A program made the translations under genes and the position numbers. This document shows positions 7,600 to 15,903 of a DNA stretch of 20,981 bases, in pieces. The stretch's first letter is position 1. Each line of letters opens with the position of its first letter. This DNA is from Clostridia bacterium (lineage in GTDB: Bacteria > Bacillota > Clostridia > UMGS1883), in contig JAJQCX010000203.1 in the NCBI GenBank assembly GCA_021202495.1, positions 1-20,981 of the forward strand. Direction: 5' to 3'. The notes under the pieces were generated by a model. It was not told the origin of the DNA. It did no database searches and saw nothing but the letters and a program-made list of their open reading frames with translations.

Positions 7600-8832
7600 T
7601 TATAAACCAATTACACTGGATAAAACTGACATATTTTCGGTTTTGGCGACGTTCGATTTATGGATATAAATTTTCTCCGTTGTGCTTGTTTGCCCGTGTC
7701 CTAACTGCGTTGTAACGTCCGCAAGAGGTACGCCGTTATCAAAAAGGATGCTTGCTACTGCGTGACGAAAATCGTGTATTCTGCACTGTGGCAATCCTGC
7801 CTCATCTATCAATCCTCGGATAATGCGGTTGATACTGTTGGGATGATAGATACTTCCGTCCGCTTGCCTGATAACAAAGTCATAGTCATAGGTCTTGTAC
7901 TGGTCTTTTAAAAGCTGCTTGTTTTCTTCTTGATGAGCTTTCTCGTTTTTCAGCATATCCATAACTTTTGGTGGTAATGATACTGTCCTGTACCCGTTTA
8001 CCGTTTTCGGAGTGGATGGTGCTGCAAGTGCTACCTTTGTGTTGCCGGTGAGGTTTTGACAAATGTAAATGGTGTTGTTGTCAAAATCTACGTTCTCCCA
8101 CGTCAAGCCTAACAGTTCACCACGTCTTGCTCCGGTGGTGATAACAAGATTGAGGAATAGTGTTGCACTGCTATTTGTTTGCTCCGCACACGTCAACAGT
8201 GTTTTCAATTGCTGCGGTGTGTAGATAACGCGCTCCGTTTGCTCATCGTCGAATATAGGCAATCGGCTGTGTTCAATAACATTGCTTTTCATAAGGTCGT
8301 TTTCAACTGCATACTTGAGAGCGGAGGATATAACGCCTCTGACGTTTAAAACGACTTTCTTTTTCAAGCCGCCTTTGCCTTTCATGCGTCCATGCTCTTT
8401 GAGATACACAAAGTATTCGGTGAATATCTTGCCTTTTAAGTCTTTGAGATAATAGTGCTTATCCTTGAAATAGGGAATCAATCGCCCATCTACAACAGTT
8501 TTATAAGTTTCATAGGTAACGGGCTTTACTGTCGGTTTGATTTCTTCTACCCATTGTGATAAGAAGTCTGTGAATAGTATATCCTCATCTTTTGCCTCCA
8601 CTGGCTGCGGAGCGGGGATTTCAACTATCGGTGTCGGAATTTCGAGCGGAGGTGCTTCTACGGTTTCACTCTGCCCGTGTTCGCACTCATACAAAAACTT
8701 TTGCATCGCGGTATTCGCTTCTCGCTTGTGTCCTCTGTCTGCGGTGATATGTAGGTTGTGCCATTTCTGTTTGCCATCTTCGCGGTATACAACATAATAT
8801 GTACCGCTTTTTATTTGTAAACTGCCTTTCAA
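7600..8832 (-). CDS. Tyrosine recombinase / integrase (Tn916/phage type)
   Basis: Site-specific integrase of 410 aa. Residues ~1-55 resemble the arm-binding domain of Tn916-like integrases (aromatic strand YYVVYREDGKQKW), followed by a Pro/Glu-rich linker (~56-80), a SAM-like core-binding domain (~85-190) and the catalytic domain. Active-site residues visible are R236 (TGARRGEL), probable K276, H353 and R356 (HDFRH), H379 (LGHG) and nucleophile Y389 (EKIYIH). All are intact, so it should be active. The start is TTG at 8830-8832, with AAAGGAG 6 nt upstream. It reads toward the tRNA, and the excisionase-like gene lies 77 bp upstream. Confidence 0.95.
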   Translation of the reverse strand: MKGSLQIKSGTYYVVYREDGKQKWHNLHITADRGHKREANTAMQKFLYECEHGQSETVEAPPLEIPTPIVEIPAPQPVEAKDEDILFTDFLSQWVEEIKPTVKPVTYETYKTVVDGRLIPYFKDKHYYLKDLKGKIFTEYFVYLKEHGRMKGKGGLKKKVVLNVRGVISSALKYAVENDLMKSNVIEHSRLPIFDDEQTERVIYTPQQLKTLLTCAEQTNSSATLFLNLVITTGARRGELLGLTWENVDFDNNTIYICQNLTGNTKVALAAPSTPKTVNGYRTVSLPPKVMDMLKNEKAHQEENKQLLKDQYKTYDYDFVIRQADGSIYHPNSINRIIRGLIDEAGLPQCRIHDFRHAVASILFDNGVPLADVTTQLGHGQTSTTEKIYIHKSNVAKTENMSVLSSVIGL

Positions 8833-8867
8833 TTTTTACTCCTTTCCGATATGATAGACAGCTCACC

Positions 8868-8892
8868 TTGTATTATTCAAGATAATAATAAC
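8868..8892. repeat. AT-rich inverted repeat between excisionase and integrase
   Basis: TATTATT and TAATAATA face each other across CAAGA in the 77-bp gap between the two recombination genes. It could be a weak operator or an excisionase-binding site. Nothing else is visible in the gap. Confidence 0.25.
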
Positions 8893-8909
8893 ATGATGAG
8901 CTTGATTTT

Positions 8910-9086
8910 TCAACACGCTGTTGCAAGAAAATCTATAACGCTTTGTTTCGGAATCAATATCTTTTTACCCACACGGATATTTTTAATCTTGTTTGTAACC
9001 AATAATTCATAAACCTTATTCTTCCCAATAGGGAGGATGCTATAAAGGTCTTGTGTCGTTAATACGTCTTTGCAATTTTCTAACAT
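8910..9086 (-). CDS. Excisionase-like helix-turn-helix protein
   Basis: A 58-aa protein with the compact winged-helix pattern of excisionases and MerR-like DNA binders: TTQDLYSILPIGKNKVYELL forms the helix-turn-helix, and IRVGKKILIPKQSVIDFL is the wing and closing helix. It probably directs excision with the adjacent integrase, as in Tn916-like and phage systems. The frame extends to a TTG at 9104, but the ATG at 9084-9086 is preceded by AAAGGAAAG at good spacing, and that purine run lies inside the longer version. I therefore prefer the short start. Confidence 0.8.
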   Translation of the reverse strand: MLENCKDVLTTQDLYSILPIGKNKVYELLVTNKIKNIRVGKKILIPKQSVIDFLATAC

Positions 9087-9105
9087 TAAAATCTTTCCTT
9101 TCAAA

Positions 9106-9135
9106 TCTATAAGAGAAGTGGGAGCGGCTTGTCAC
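9106..9135 (-). promoter_or_regulatory. Possible promoter of the excisionase-integrase pair
   Basis: On the minus strand, GTGACA (9130-9135), an 18-bp spacer and TATAGA (9106-9111), just upstream of the excisionase ribosome binding site. Only a moderate match to consensus. Confidence 0.35.
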
Positions 9136-9326
9136 CGCATCCGCACTCTTAAATTGTCACTCTGTGAGCGGCTCATCGTCGAGCGGCTCACCGTGCATTA
9201 TCCACTTGTGAAGGTGGTATCAAGCAAATGTTTTTTATACCCGTCAAATAGGGAGCGGGGGGAGCGGCTGACCGCTCCTTGTCCGCTTTTGTTCTATGCT
9301 CAATCGTCGAGCGGAGGTGTGCCGCT
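9120..9326. repeat. Cluster of GAGCGG palindromic repeats
   Basis: The 213-bp gap upstream of the excisionase gene, plus the end of the 77-aa gene, holds six forward copies of GAGCGG and two of its complement. These include two hairpins: GGAGCGG-CTGA-CCGCTCC near 9259-9276, and GAGCGG-(7 nt)-CCGCTC near 9309-9326. Two tandem copies of GAGCGGCTCA lie near 9170-9190. No credible gene is visible in the gap. The same hexamer is overused throughout the element. Confidence 0.6.
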
Positions 9327-9533
9327 CTCTGTCCGTGGCTTTATTGCTTGGATATACGCATACTTCCAGTGTGCATCCGTTATTGCCGTTTTGATTTTTG
9401 ATATAAGCTCGTCCGTTACCATGTTTATAAGCTCATCTTTACTCACGTCTTCTATATTGATTGTGGAGTCCGTCGTTACCGTTTCCATTAGTTTAACTAT
9501 CATTTCAATGTCAATATTCATTTCGTACCTCAT
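9300..9533 (-). CDS. Small acidic protein after the tape measure gene
   Basis: A 77-aa product I do not recognise. It is acidic and probably helical in the middle (DVSKDELINMVTDELISK), with a short Gly/Pro-rich tail. Its ATG (9531-9533) overlaps the tape measure stop as ATGA, so translation is probably coupled. A second ATG at 9521 has GAGGT about 6 nt upstream and may be the true start, giving 73 aa. In ordinary phages a small gene after the tape measure would lead into tail-tip genes; none follow here. The last residues fall in a GAGCGG-rich repeat, so the C-terminus may be recently altered. Confidence 0.6.
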   Translation of the reverse strand: MRYEMNIDIEMIVKLMETVTTDSTINIEDVSKDELINMVTDELISKIKTAITDAHWKYAYIQAIKPRTESGTPPLDD

Positions 9534-12500
9534 TTCATCTTTCTATTTACCGCTTGTTTCAATTCTCTTACAAATGCGTTCAAATCTGTCGGCTCGTTCA
9601 CCGTTATACCGCCCGTGAAGGTGTATTTGCTGCTATTATCGGAGTTATAATAATTCTGCATTGATTTTAACGTTTCGGATGGTTTCGCCGCGTCTAAGCT
9701 GAGTGAGCGGAGGATACTGTCCGCGCTGCCATGAGATACCGGTACATCCATGCCGCTGACCAAATCATATAATCTCCGTGTTTGCTCCGCATTGAGTACC
9801 GTCTCACCGCCGCTAAAGTCATGCAATACACCATCATTCGTGAAATAGGTTTCATTGCCTTTTTCGTCTACCCAATGTAAACCGCTTGACGCGCTGCGTG
9901 TGCCGCTCGCATAACCGCCTGATACATTCAATCCTGTGTACTTTATACCGTCAACGTCTATGCTGTAACCTGTATTCGTTATCTTGGTGATTTCGTCTAA
10001 AAGGTCTTGTATAGCCTCGGCAAATTCGCCTACCGCACTCGTTTGTAACAAAGAGATTGAATCACCCAAACTTGTAACGGGGTTTTGCAATTCGTCAAGC
10101 TTGGTTTTCACCGCGTCAACGGTGTTCCCAAATTCTTCAACCAATGCGTTATTGCTTTCCTGTTGGTCTTCAAGATTATCTATGGTTTCCTGTAAAGCGT
10201 TTAAGCTCTGCTGTTGCCTCTTTTCGGCTTGTGCTTGTTGGAGGTTGTATTGTGCATCCGATAAACTCTCTGCCGCTGTCCGCACGGTGTCGGTATTAGC
10301 TATCCATTCATATTGGAGCTTGCCATCCCTTTCAACCAATTGCCGCACATTACGTTCTTCAAGTGCATTGTTCAATTCGGTTTGCTTCTTGGTAACTTCG
10401 AGTTCTGCCTCTGCAATTTCAAGCTCCTGCATTTTCAATTCAACTTGCCGCTCGTATTCGGCTGATATATTCTCAATCAGATAGGCTTGGTCGTTTTCGA
10501 GCGCATCCTCTACTTGCTTGTTGTATTTGTCTGTGAGGCTGTTTATTCGCTTGCCTATCTTGCTTATTGTCTTTGAAACTGCCGCATAATCTTCCTCGTT
10601 ATATATTAACGCGTATTCACTCTCTGACAAATACGCCTTTGATATTCGGCTATCTGCTATTGCTTGGTCTGCCTCATGCTGCGCCTCCGCTAACTCGTTC
10701 GTCGCGTCAAAATGCTTTTCCATTATATCATATAAAGCTTGTTCCTTTGTTATCTGGTCATCAAGTGCGTCATTAGCTTTCTCCATCGCGTCCGCACAAT
10801 CGTTATATGCTTGTTCAATCCTGTCAACCGCGTCACTGAGCGCGTTCATGTTCAATTCGTCGATTTTTTCAGTTGTATCAGCTATATTTTTTTGGAGTGT
10901 GTACCATGTTTCGGATGCCGTTTGATTGTCGTCATTCAAATCTTCAAGGTCGTTTATGGTCTGCTCTACCTCTTTGCGGTATGCGTTTGTGGCTTCTTGG
11001 AGGGTTTCATATTCACCCGCTGTTTCGGCTTGGAGTTCATTCAAATGTTCAAGATTTTTAACGTAAAAGGTATTTGTTTCAGCGTCATATTCAATATCAA
11101 AACCAATGCTTTCAAGCTCGTCAACTTTTTCGGATATAATACCTCTGCGCTGTTCGTTTAACGTGTGGAGGGCTTCCTGACGCTGCTTGTAAATGTCGTT
11201 TAGCTTATTATAAATATCGAGCTTGTCCGCGTCTGTGGTTGCAAGGTCTAATTGACTTTCAAGCCGCTCTTGCTCGGCTTCTAATTCAGCTACCCTCTGT
11301 AAAGCGTCTCGGTATGCCTCAATATCTACGATATATTCCTCAACTTCTTTTTCAGCGTCCTCGGCTGTGGAGCTTTTGGAGCTTGAGCCGCTCCCACTCT
11401 TTTTGGATGAGCTGCCGCTTGTCGTATAATCTTTGATTGAAGTATTGCGGAGGGCTTCAAGTGTCGCTATCTTCCCATCGATTTCAGCAATTGCGGTTTC
11501 GTAACTTGATATATCAAGTTCAATATCAGATGTCAAATCGTCAAGGGTTACTGTCTTTGGCTCGTATGTATAATCTGTGCCCGTGAATGTTACCTGAGAA
11601 TTTTGCACGTTGAATTTTGAGGTCTGTGCGCCTGTGCTGCCGCCTTGGATAACCTCCTCCGTTCCTGCTACTTCGCCCGTGATAGCTGCCTTGATAGCCT
11701 TTGCAAGTTCATGCGCTTGCTTAACCACTGTTGCAAGATTGGTTTTCATTGCATTAGCATTGGTGAATGAGGATGTCGCCGCGTCCCAAAATGCCGTACA
11801 AAGGTTGGTATCAACATCTTCGGCAACACTGGCAACTACGCTGTTAAATTCCTGACTATTCTGTGCCATAGTCGCCGCTGCTAATTTGTAGGCTGTGGCT
11901 TCGTCTATGCCCATATCAATAAGGGCTTGCGTTACCTCATTGCCTAATTCTATTCGGTATTCTGCCTCATCGAGCGATATTTGACCTTCGCCCTCACCTA
12001 CGTTTTTCGCAACTTCAAGCTGTGCTTGTGCAGAGGATTTCTTTGCTTCAAGCACCGCCTTTTCAGCTTCAAGAGCGGCTACCTGTGCATCAATATTAGC
12101 TTGTAATTCGGCTTCTTTCGCTGATAAAAAGCTGTTGACAACATCGCTATTAAGCTGTATCTGTCCATCGGCTGTGGCTTGTGCGCTATTGAGGATTTCG
12201 GGGAAAACGTCGGCAAATTCACGCGCCTTTTCTGCGCTGATTACAAAACCATCTGATATAGCCTCTTGTAAGCTTGCAAGGTTTGTCATGCTGTTTGTGT
12301 ATTCGTCAAATACGCTGCCTACTTCTTCCCACGACTGTAACGCCTGTACCGCTTGTGTTGTGGTGTCCGTCAAGTCTGTCATGTATTCGGAGAGAGACGG
12401 AATCTGTGATAACACACTCTGTATAGCACTGTTTATTTGTTCTTCCGTGCCCACATAATTCTGATTAGTCGCCGCTCCTTTTTCAAGCGCATCCGTTAAA

Positions 12501-13534
12501 GCGTTAAATTCCTCGGTCGTTTGTGGTATGCCGTTTGTATCTACATATTGGATATAATTCAGCTTTGCTACTGCGGTATTTATATCGTCTATGTAACCTA
12601 TCACATCCTCGTATTCGTCGGATATATCGCTTATTCGTGTGGATATGATATTGAATACTCTTGAATCCGCTAATTCCTCCGCGCTCATATTGTTAGCCAA
12701 TATGTCACGCAACTCAATCAATCGCTGATAGGCTGTAATCAGTCTGTCGGTATCGTCTGTATGAAATTTAAAGGTAGAATCAATGTCGGAAAAAATCTGT
12801 GCATAATCGGAGGGGTTAATCCCCGCTGCGCTTAATGCGTTCTTCGTGTTGCTGTCCGCACTGTTTAACGCATATGTCAAGTTCATGTCTTTAAAGATAT
12901 GCTTGCTTTCGGCTGCGTCCGTCAAATTCTTTTGAGCGGCTATATAACCATCTGTCAACGCGCCTATATCATTCTGTAAGCTGCTGACCGTCACACTGTT
13001 TATTGCGCTGTCCAAATCGCCGTATTCGTCAATGAGGTCTTGTATCTGTGTTTCTTCGTAACCTAACGCATCCAATAATGCGGCTGTTGCCTCGGTCAAG
13101 TCTTCCTTGCTACCTGTGTTATTATCCAATGCTTGGATTGCGTCAAGGTAGGTATCATACAAATCGGTGATGGTGCTTAATTCGTCGCTCGCCGCATCGG
13201 CTGCGTCCATCGCTGATTGTCGTTGGTCTTCAACGCTTTGCTTGTATGATTGGTAGGCTGAAACTACTGCGGTGATAGCCAATGTCAATGGTAACAAAGG
13301 GTTTGCTTGAATTGTCGCCCATAAACCTTTTAATGCGCCTGAGAGAGAATATGTCGAGATTGTCGTTCCGTCTTCGGCTGTGCTGAGTCCTAATGTTTCA
13401 AGCTTGGCTTGCGCCTCGGCTTTGGTTAATCCTTGTGCCTGTAAAATCTGTAGCTTTTGCGCGTTGGTTAAATTCTTGGAGGATAACACAGCTTTAAGCT
13501 GGCTATCACTAAGATTGACCGTCATTTTAGCCAA
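9530..13534 (-). CDS. Phage tail tape measure protein, C-terminal 1334 residues (separated by in-frame TAA)
   Basis: This is the distal part of one tape measure gene. Its frame is identical to that of the upstream piece, with only the TAA at 13535-13537 between them. Residues ~64-95 are hydrophobic (SGALKGLWATIQANPLLPL and following), as in tape measure proteins. A Ser/Gly/Lys linker lies near 700-725, followed by a long coiled-coil region (~725-1130). The C-terminus has the typical GGETVLNAEQTRRL and ITVNEPTDLNAFVREL patterns. The first codon shown is a TTG directly after the stop. The nearest purine-rich site, GGAGAG, lies about 15 nt upstream, which is far for efficient initiation. Expression could rely on reinitiation or readthrough, or be lost. 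Tape measure proteins set tail length and line the tail tube; no other tail gene is visible here. Confidence 0.85.
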   Translation of the reverse strand: MAKMTVNLSDSQLKAVLSSKNLTNAQKLQILQAQGLTKAEAQAKLETLGLSTAEDGTTISTYSLSGALKGLWATIQANPLLPLTLAITAVVSAYQSYKQSVEDQRQSAMDAADAASDELSTITDLYDTYLDAIQALDNNTGSKEDLTEATAALLDALGYEETQIQDLIDEYGDLDSAINSVTVSSLQNDIGALTDGYIAAQKNLTDAAESKHIFKDMNLTYALNSADSNTKNALSAAGINPSDYAQIFSDIDSTFKFHTDDTDRLITAYQRLIELRDILANNMSAEELADSRVFNIISTRISDISDEYEDVIGYIDDINTAVAKLNYIQYVDTNGIPQTTEEFNALTDALEKGAATNQNYVGTEEQINSAIQSVLSQIPSLSEYMTDLTDTTTQAVQALQSWEEVGSVFDEYTNSMTNLASLQEAISDGFVISAEKAREFADVFPEILNSAQATADGQIQLNSDVVNSFLSAKEAELQANIDAQVAALEAEKAVLEAKKSSAQAQLEVAKNVGEGEGQISLDEAEYRIELGNEVTQALIDMGIDEATAYKLAAATMAQNSQEFNSVVASVAEDVDTNLCTAFWDAATSSFTNANAMKTNLATVVKQAHELAKAIKAAITGEVAGTEEVIQGGSTGAQTSKFNVQNSQVTFTGTDYTYEPKTVTLDDLTSDIELDISSYETAIAEIDGKIATLEALRNTSIKDYTTSGSSSKKSGSGSSSKSSTAEDAEKEVEEYIVDIEAYRDALQRVAELEAEQERLESQLDLATTDADKLDIYNKLNDIYKQRQEALHTLNEQRRGIISEKVDELESIGFDIEYDAETNTFYVKNLEHLNELQAETAGEYETLQEATNAYRKEVEQTINDLEDLNDDNQTASETWYTLQKNIADTTEKIDELNMNALSDAVDRIEQAYNDCADAMEKANDALDDQITKEQALYDIMEKHFDATNELAEAQHEADQAIADSRISKAYLSESEYALIYNEEDYAAVSKTISKIGKRINSLTDKYNKQVEDALENDQAYLIENISAEYERQVELKMQELEIAEAELEVTKKQTELNNALEERNVRQLVERDGKLQYEWIANTDTVRTAAESLSDAQYNLQQAQAEKRQQQSLNALQETIDNLEDQQESNNALVEEFGNTVDAVKTKLDELQNPVTSLGDSISLLQTSAVGEFAEAIQDLLDEITKITNTGYSIDVDGIKYTGLNVSGGYASGTRSASSGLHWVDEKGNETYFTNDGVLHDFSGGETVLNAEQTRRLYDLVSGMDVPVSHGSADSILRSLSLDAAKPSETLKSMQNYYNSDNSSKYTFTGGITVNEPTDLNAFVRELKQAVNRKMK

Positions 13535-14938
13535 TTACTGAATCTGTTTCTCTCCTATGTTGCCCGCCTTAACCATCTTCAAAGCATTGTTAAAGCTATT
13601 GAGGTTGGTATACGCGCTAAGTACTCCCGTTCTTAACAGTGTGAAGGCTTTTACAAGAGCATATACACCCGCTCCGGCTATTGTTCCTTCTAATAGATGG
13701 GTTTCGTCTATGAAATTAACCAATGCCGTTGTTGCGTCTATGATATTGCCTACGGTTTCAGTCGATACTGTGTCCGTTGCCAATGCTTCAAACGCCGCTT
13801 GAAGGCTCTTGGTTTTCGCTTCAATGCTGTCCATATAAGCGTTGAATTTTTCTTCCGCCGTTCCTGCGCTCTCCGCTGCGGTATTGGCGTACTCTATTGC
13901 TGTGTCATAGTTCTCCATAAGTACGCGGAATCGCTCACTCTGTCGCGTTCCGGCAAATGCTTTTGTGAGTGCGTTTTGCTGTACTTGGGATAATGAATCC
14001 CATTTCGCCGCTAATGCATCAAGCACGTCGCCATAGTTGTTGTACTCTGTGAGTGTTGACCTCAAATCTATACCCACATTCTTTAAGGTGGTTTCAACGT
14101 CTGATAAACTTTCAACCGTTCCATCTTCGTCAACCAATTCAAGCTTGCCTGACTTGATGTCTGACATTCTGGTAAATACTGTCTTATAAAAATTGCCAAT
14201 ACTTGACATTGAGTCCTGTGTGACTTCTCCCACGGCTGCTATGTAACCTAAAAGCTTATCCATGCTCACACCTGCGGTGTCTGCGGTTACGGCTACCTTG
14301 CTCATTGCCTCGGCTAAACCACCTGCATCCGTTGCACTCACCATATCTACCGCTGATAACTTGTCTATAATGCTGATAGCCTCATTAGCTTCGATATTGT
14401 AACCTTTCATAGCACTGGTGAGGTATTCTGTTGCATCCGCGCTGTCTATTTGACCTACCTTTGATAATATCATAGCGTCACGGATGAGAGTGTTTGTATC
14501 GGCTACGCTTTTACCCTGTCTCAACCATTCGTCTGCGCTGTCTGCTACTTCCTCTGTGGTAGCACCTAACGACTGACCTAATTTCGTGTAGGCTGATACA
14601 AGCTTTTGAGTTTCGGAATAACTATCACCTGTTGCTTCACGGAGGTTGGTGATTGCTTCGTCCGCATCCTTTACCGCTTCGGTGATTTTTTCAAATGCCT
14701 CTCGCACCAAACGGAATCCCAAATAAGAAGAAAACGCTTGTTTGATTTTTGTTCCGAAAGTCTCTGTGTCTTTTGTCGCTGTAACTACGGCTTTATCTAC
14801 GTTATCAACTTCCTTTTGTGCGGTTGTGCCGTCTGCGGTGATTGTTATCTTTGGATTTTTCGCATTCAGTTCGCTTAATTTTTTCTCAACTTCTGTTACG
14901 TCTAATTTTGCTGTGATATTTGCGGTAAAATTACTCAT
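13535..14938 (-). CDS. Phage tail tape measure protein, N-terminal 467 residues (TP901 core)
   Basis: The N-terminal part carries the TP901 tape measure core (~85-345), seen in DEWLRQGKS, LTSAMKGYNIEANEAISIID, GLAEAMSKVA and ALTKAFAGTRQSERF. It ends with a hydrophobic stretch (~417-443) and then stops at TAA in the context CAG TAA TTG. Related proteins, as I remember them, read straight through here with Gln, so an ancestral CAA is likely. The start ATG (14936-14938) has GAAAGGA upstream. Joined with the next piece, the product would be about 1802 aa. It lies downstream of two HU-like genes and may be co-transcribed with them. Confidence 0.85.
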   Translation of the reverse strand: MSNFTANITAKLDVTEVEKKLSELNAKNPKITITADGTTAQKEVDNVDKAVVTATKDTETFGTKIKQAFSSYLGFRLVREAFEKITEAVKDADEAITNLREATGDSYSETQKLVSAYTKLGQSLGATTEEVADSADEWLRQGKSVADTNTLIRDAMILSKVGQIDSADATEYLTSAMKGYNIEANEAISIIDKLSAVDMVSATDAGGLAEAMSKVAVTADTAGVSMDKLLGYIAAVGEVTQDSMSSIGNFYKTVFTRMSDIKSGKLELVDEDGTVESLSDVETTLKNVGIDLRSTLTEYNNYGDVLDALAAKWDSLSQVQQNALTKAFAGTRQSERFRVLMENYDTAIEYANTAAESAGTAEEKFNAYMDSIEAKTKSLQAAFEALATDTVSTETVGNIIDATTALVNFIDETHLLEGTIAGAGVYALVKAFTLLRTGVLSAYTNLNSFNNALKMVKAGNIGEKQIQ

Positions 14939-14986
14939 GTAATCGTCCTTTCTTTTGTGCGTTATAAAACCAACATTTTATTGTCA

Positions 14987-15307
14987 TTATTGTTCCTGAT
15001 AGCCCTCAATATCAGAGGGTTTGTTTACCTTATCTTTTATTTTGTCGCTCATCTTTACTAATATCTGCTTTCTTGCGGGGTATGTAACCACTTCGCCTGT
15101 TTTGGGATTGCGTCCGCTGTGTGCGGGGAGGTCGTATTGCTTGGCTGAGAGAAAACCTTTCCACCTGATGTCCTCGCCACGTTGTAGTGCTTGTTTTACT
15201 ACCTCCTCTAACATATCAAGAAACATGATACACTCGTGTTTTGACTTACATTTTGTATTGCCGTAAAGTCTGAGAGCTATCCTATCTACAATATCGTTTC
15301 TATTCAT
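14987..15307 (-). CDS. HU/IHF-family DNA-binding protein (second of two)
   Basis: A 106-aa member of the HU/IHF family of DNA-bending proteins. The arm signature GRNPKTGE (65-72) is followed by the beta-arm PARKQILVKMSDKIKDKV, and the N-terminus resembles the HU dimer helices. It is about 16 residues longer than standard 90-aa HU. The frame opens at 15328, but GGAGGTGA sits directly before the ATG at 15305-15307, which starts 4 bp after the stop of the sister gene. The two differ substantially in sequence and could form a heterodimer, as IHF does. Possible roles are in integration, replication initiation or packaging of the element. Confidence 0.85.
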   Translation of the reverse strand: MNRNDIVDRIALRLYGNTKCKSKHECIMFLDMLEEVVKQALQRGEDIRWKGFLSAKQYDLPAHSGRNPKTGEVVTYPARKQILVKMSDKIKDKVNKPSDIEGYQEQ

Positions 15308-15311
15308 TATC

Positions 15312-15656
15312 TCACCTCCGATATTCAAAATAAGTGCTTGTCATGGGGTCATCACACACGATATGCTTCAAGTCTCGCGTGAGGTGACATCTCACTTTTC
15401 TTTTAGCTGGGTATGTTTCCACTTCGCCGGTCTGTGGATTGCGTCCTCTGCGCTCCGGGAGAATATATTGCTTGATAGCTAATAACCCTTGCCACTTAAC
15501 ATCCTTTTCGTTTATTAAAGCCGCACCAATAATCCACGCTATCTTATCTAATATCTCTACGCATTTTTTCTGCGACTCTGGCGTTGTGTTCTTATAAAGT
15601 GTCTGCGCCAAATCTTTGGCTATGTCAATCTTTGTAAAACTCTGCTTTTCTCTCAT
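15312..15656 (-). CDS. HU/IHF-family DNA-binding protein (first of two)
   Basis: A 114-aa HU-like protein with GRNPQTGE at 71-78, followed by the basic arm PAKRKVRCHLTRDLK, and an extended C-terminal tail ending in FEYRR. The start ATG (15654-15656) is preceded by AAAGGA. It is the first gene after a promoter with a perfect TTGACA. With its paralogue immediately downstream it forms a pair of divergent HU proteins, unusual beside a tape measure gene. Confidence 0.85.
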   Translation of the reverse strand: MREKQSFTKIDIAKDLAQTLYKNTTPESQKKCVEILDKIAWIIGAALINEKDVKWQGLLAIKQYILPERRGRNPQTGEVETYPAKRKVRCHLTRDLKHIVCDDPMTSTYFEYRR

Positions 15657-15684
15657 TGTTTTGTCCTTTCTGGCTTAATGCCAC

Positions 15685-15713
15685 TTTTTAATATGTTTTA
15701 TCACTCTTGTCAA
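15685..15713 (-). promoter_or_regulatory. Promoter of the HU pair (and possibly the tape measure gene)
   Basis: On the minus strand, a perfect TTGACA (15708-15713), 17-bp spacer and a weak -10, TAAAAA (15685-15690), about 30 bp upstream of the first HU start. Confidence 0.5.
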
Positions 15714-15821
15714 AAAAATTGTAATTAAAATGTCCATAAATGGGGCGTTTTTCTTTTATGTTTGTGCGTCTAACCCTCAATTTAAGAGGGCTTGACATTT
15801 TCTCAGATAGATATTTTTGAT

Positions 15822-15857
15822 ATGTATAAATGTGCAATAATTGTGCATAATATACAT
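15822..15857. promoter_or_regulatory. Inverted repeat, possible operator
   Basis: ATGTATA (15822-15828) and TATACAT (15851-15857) face each other across a 22-bp centre that itself contains the direct repeat TGTGCAATAAT / TGTGCATAAT. A perfect TTGACA on the plus strand (15792-15797) lies nearby, but no good -10 or rightward gene follows it. Confidence 0.35.
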
Positions 15858-15903
15858 TTTGTAGGATTGCATCATCCTGAGGGAATAATAAATCATTTCG
15901 CCA

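Noticed and set aside
9230..9300. An 18-codon frame starting TTG that overlaps the 77-aa stop
   Set aside because: No SD and too short; the sequence is explained by the GAGCGG repeat cluster.
9070..9618. A 182-codon rightward frame across the gap between the excisionase and 77-aa genes
   Set aside because: It is antisense to the excisionase start, the 77-aa gene and the tape measure end, has no SD, and its hydrophobic part is the complement of the acidic 77-aa gene.
10739..11161. A 140-codon rightward frame rich in Phe, Cys and Val inside the tape measure gene
   Set aside because: It is antisense to the coiled-coil region of the tape measure protein and lacks an SD.
9530..14938. Stop-codon reassignment (UAA read as Gln) in the element
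   Set aside because: Other genes of the element, such as the HNH gene, end normally at TAA, so a single nonsense change is the simpler reading.
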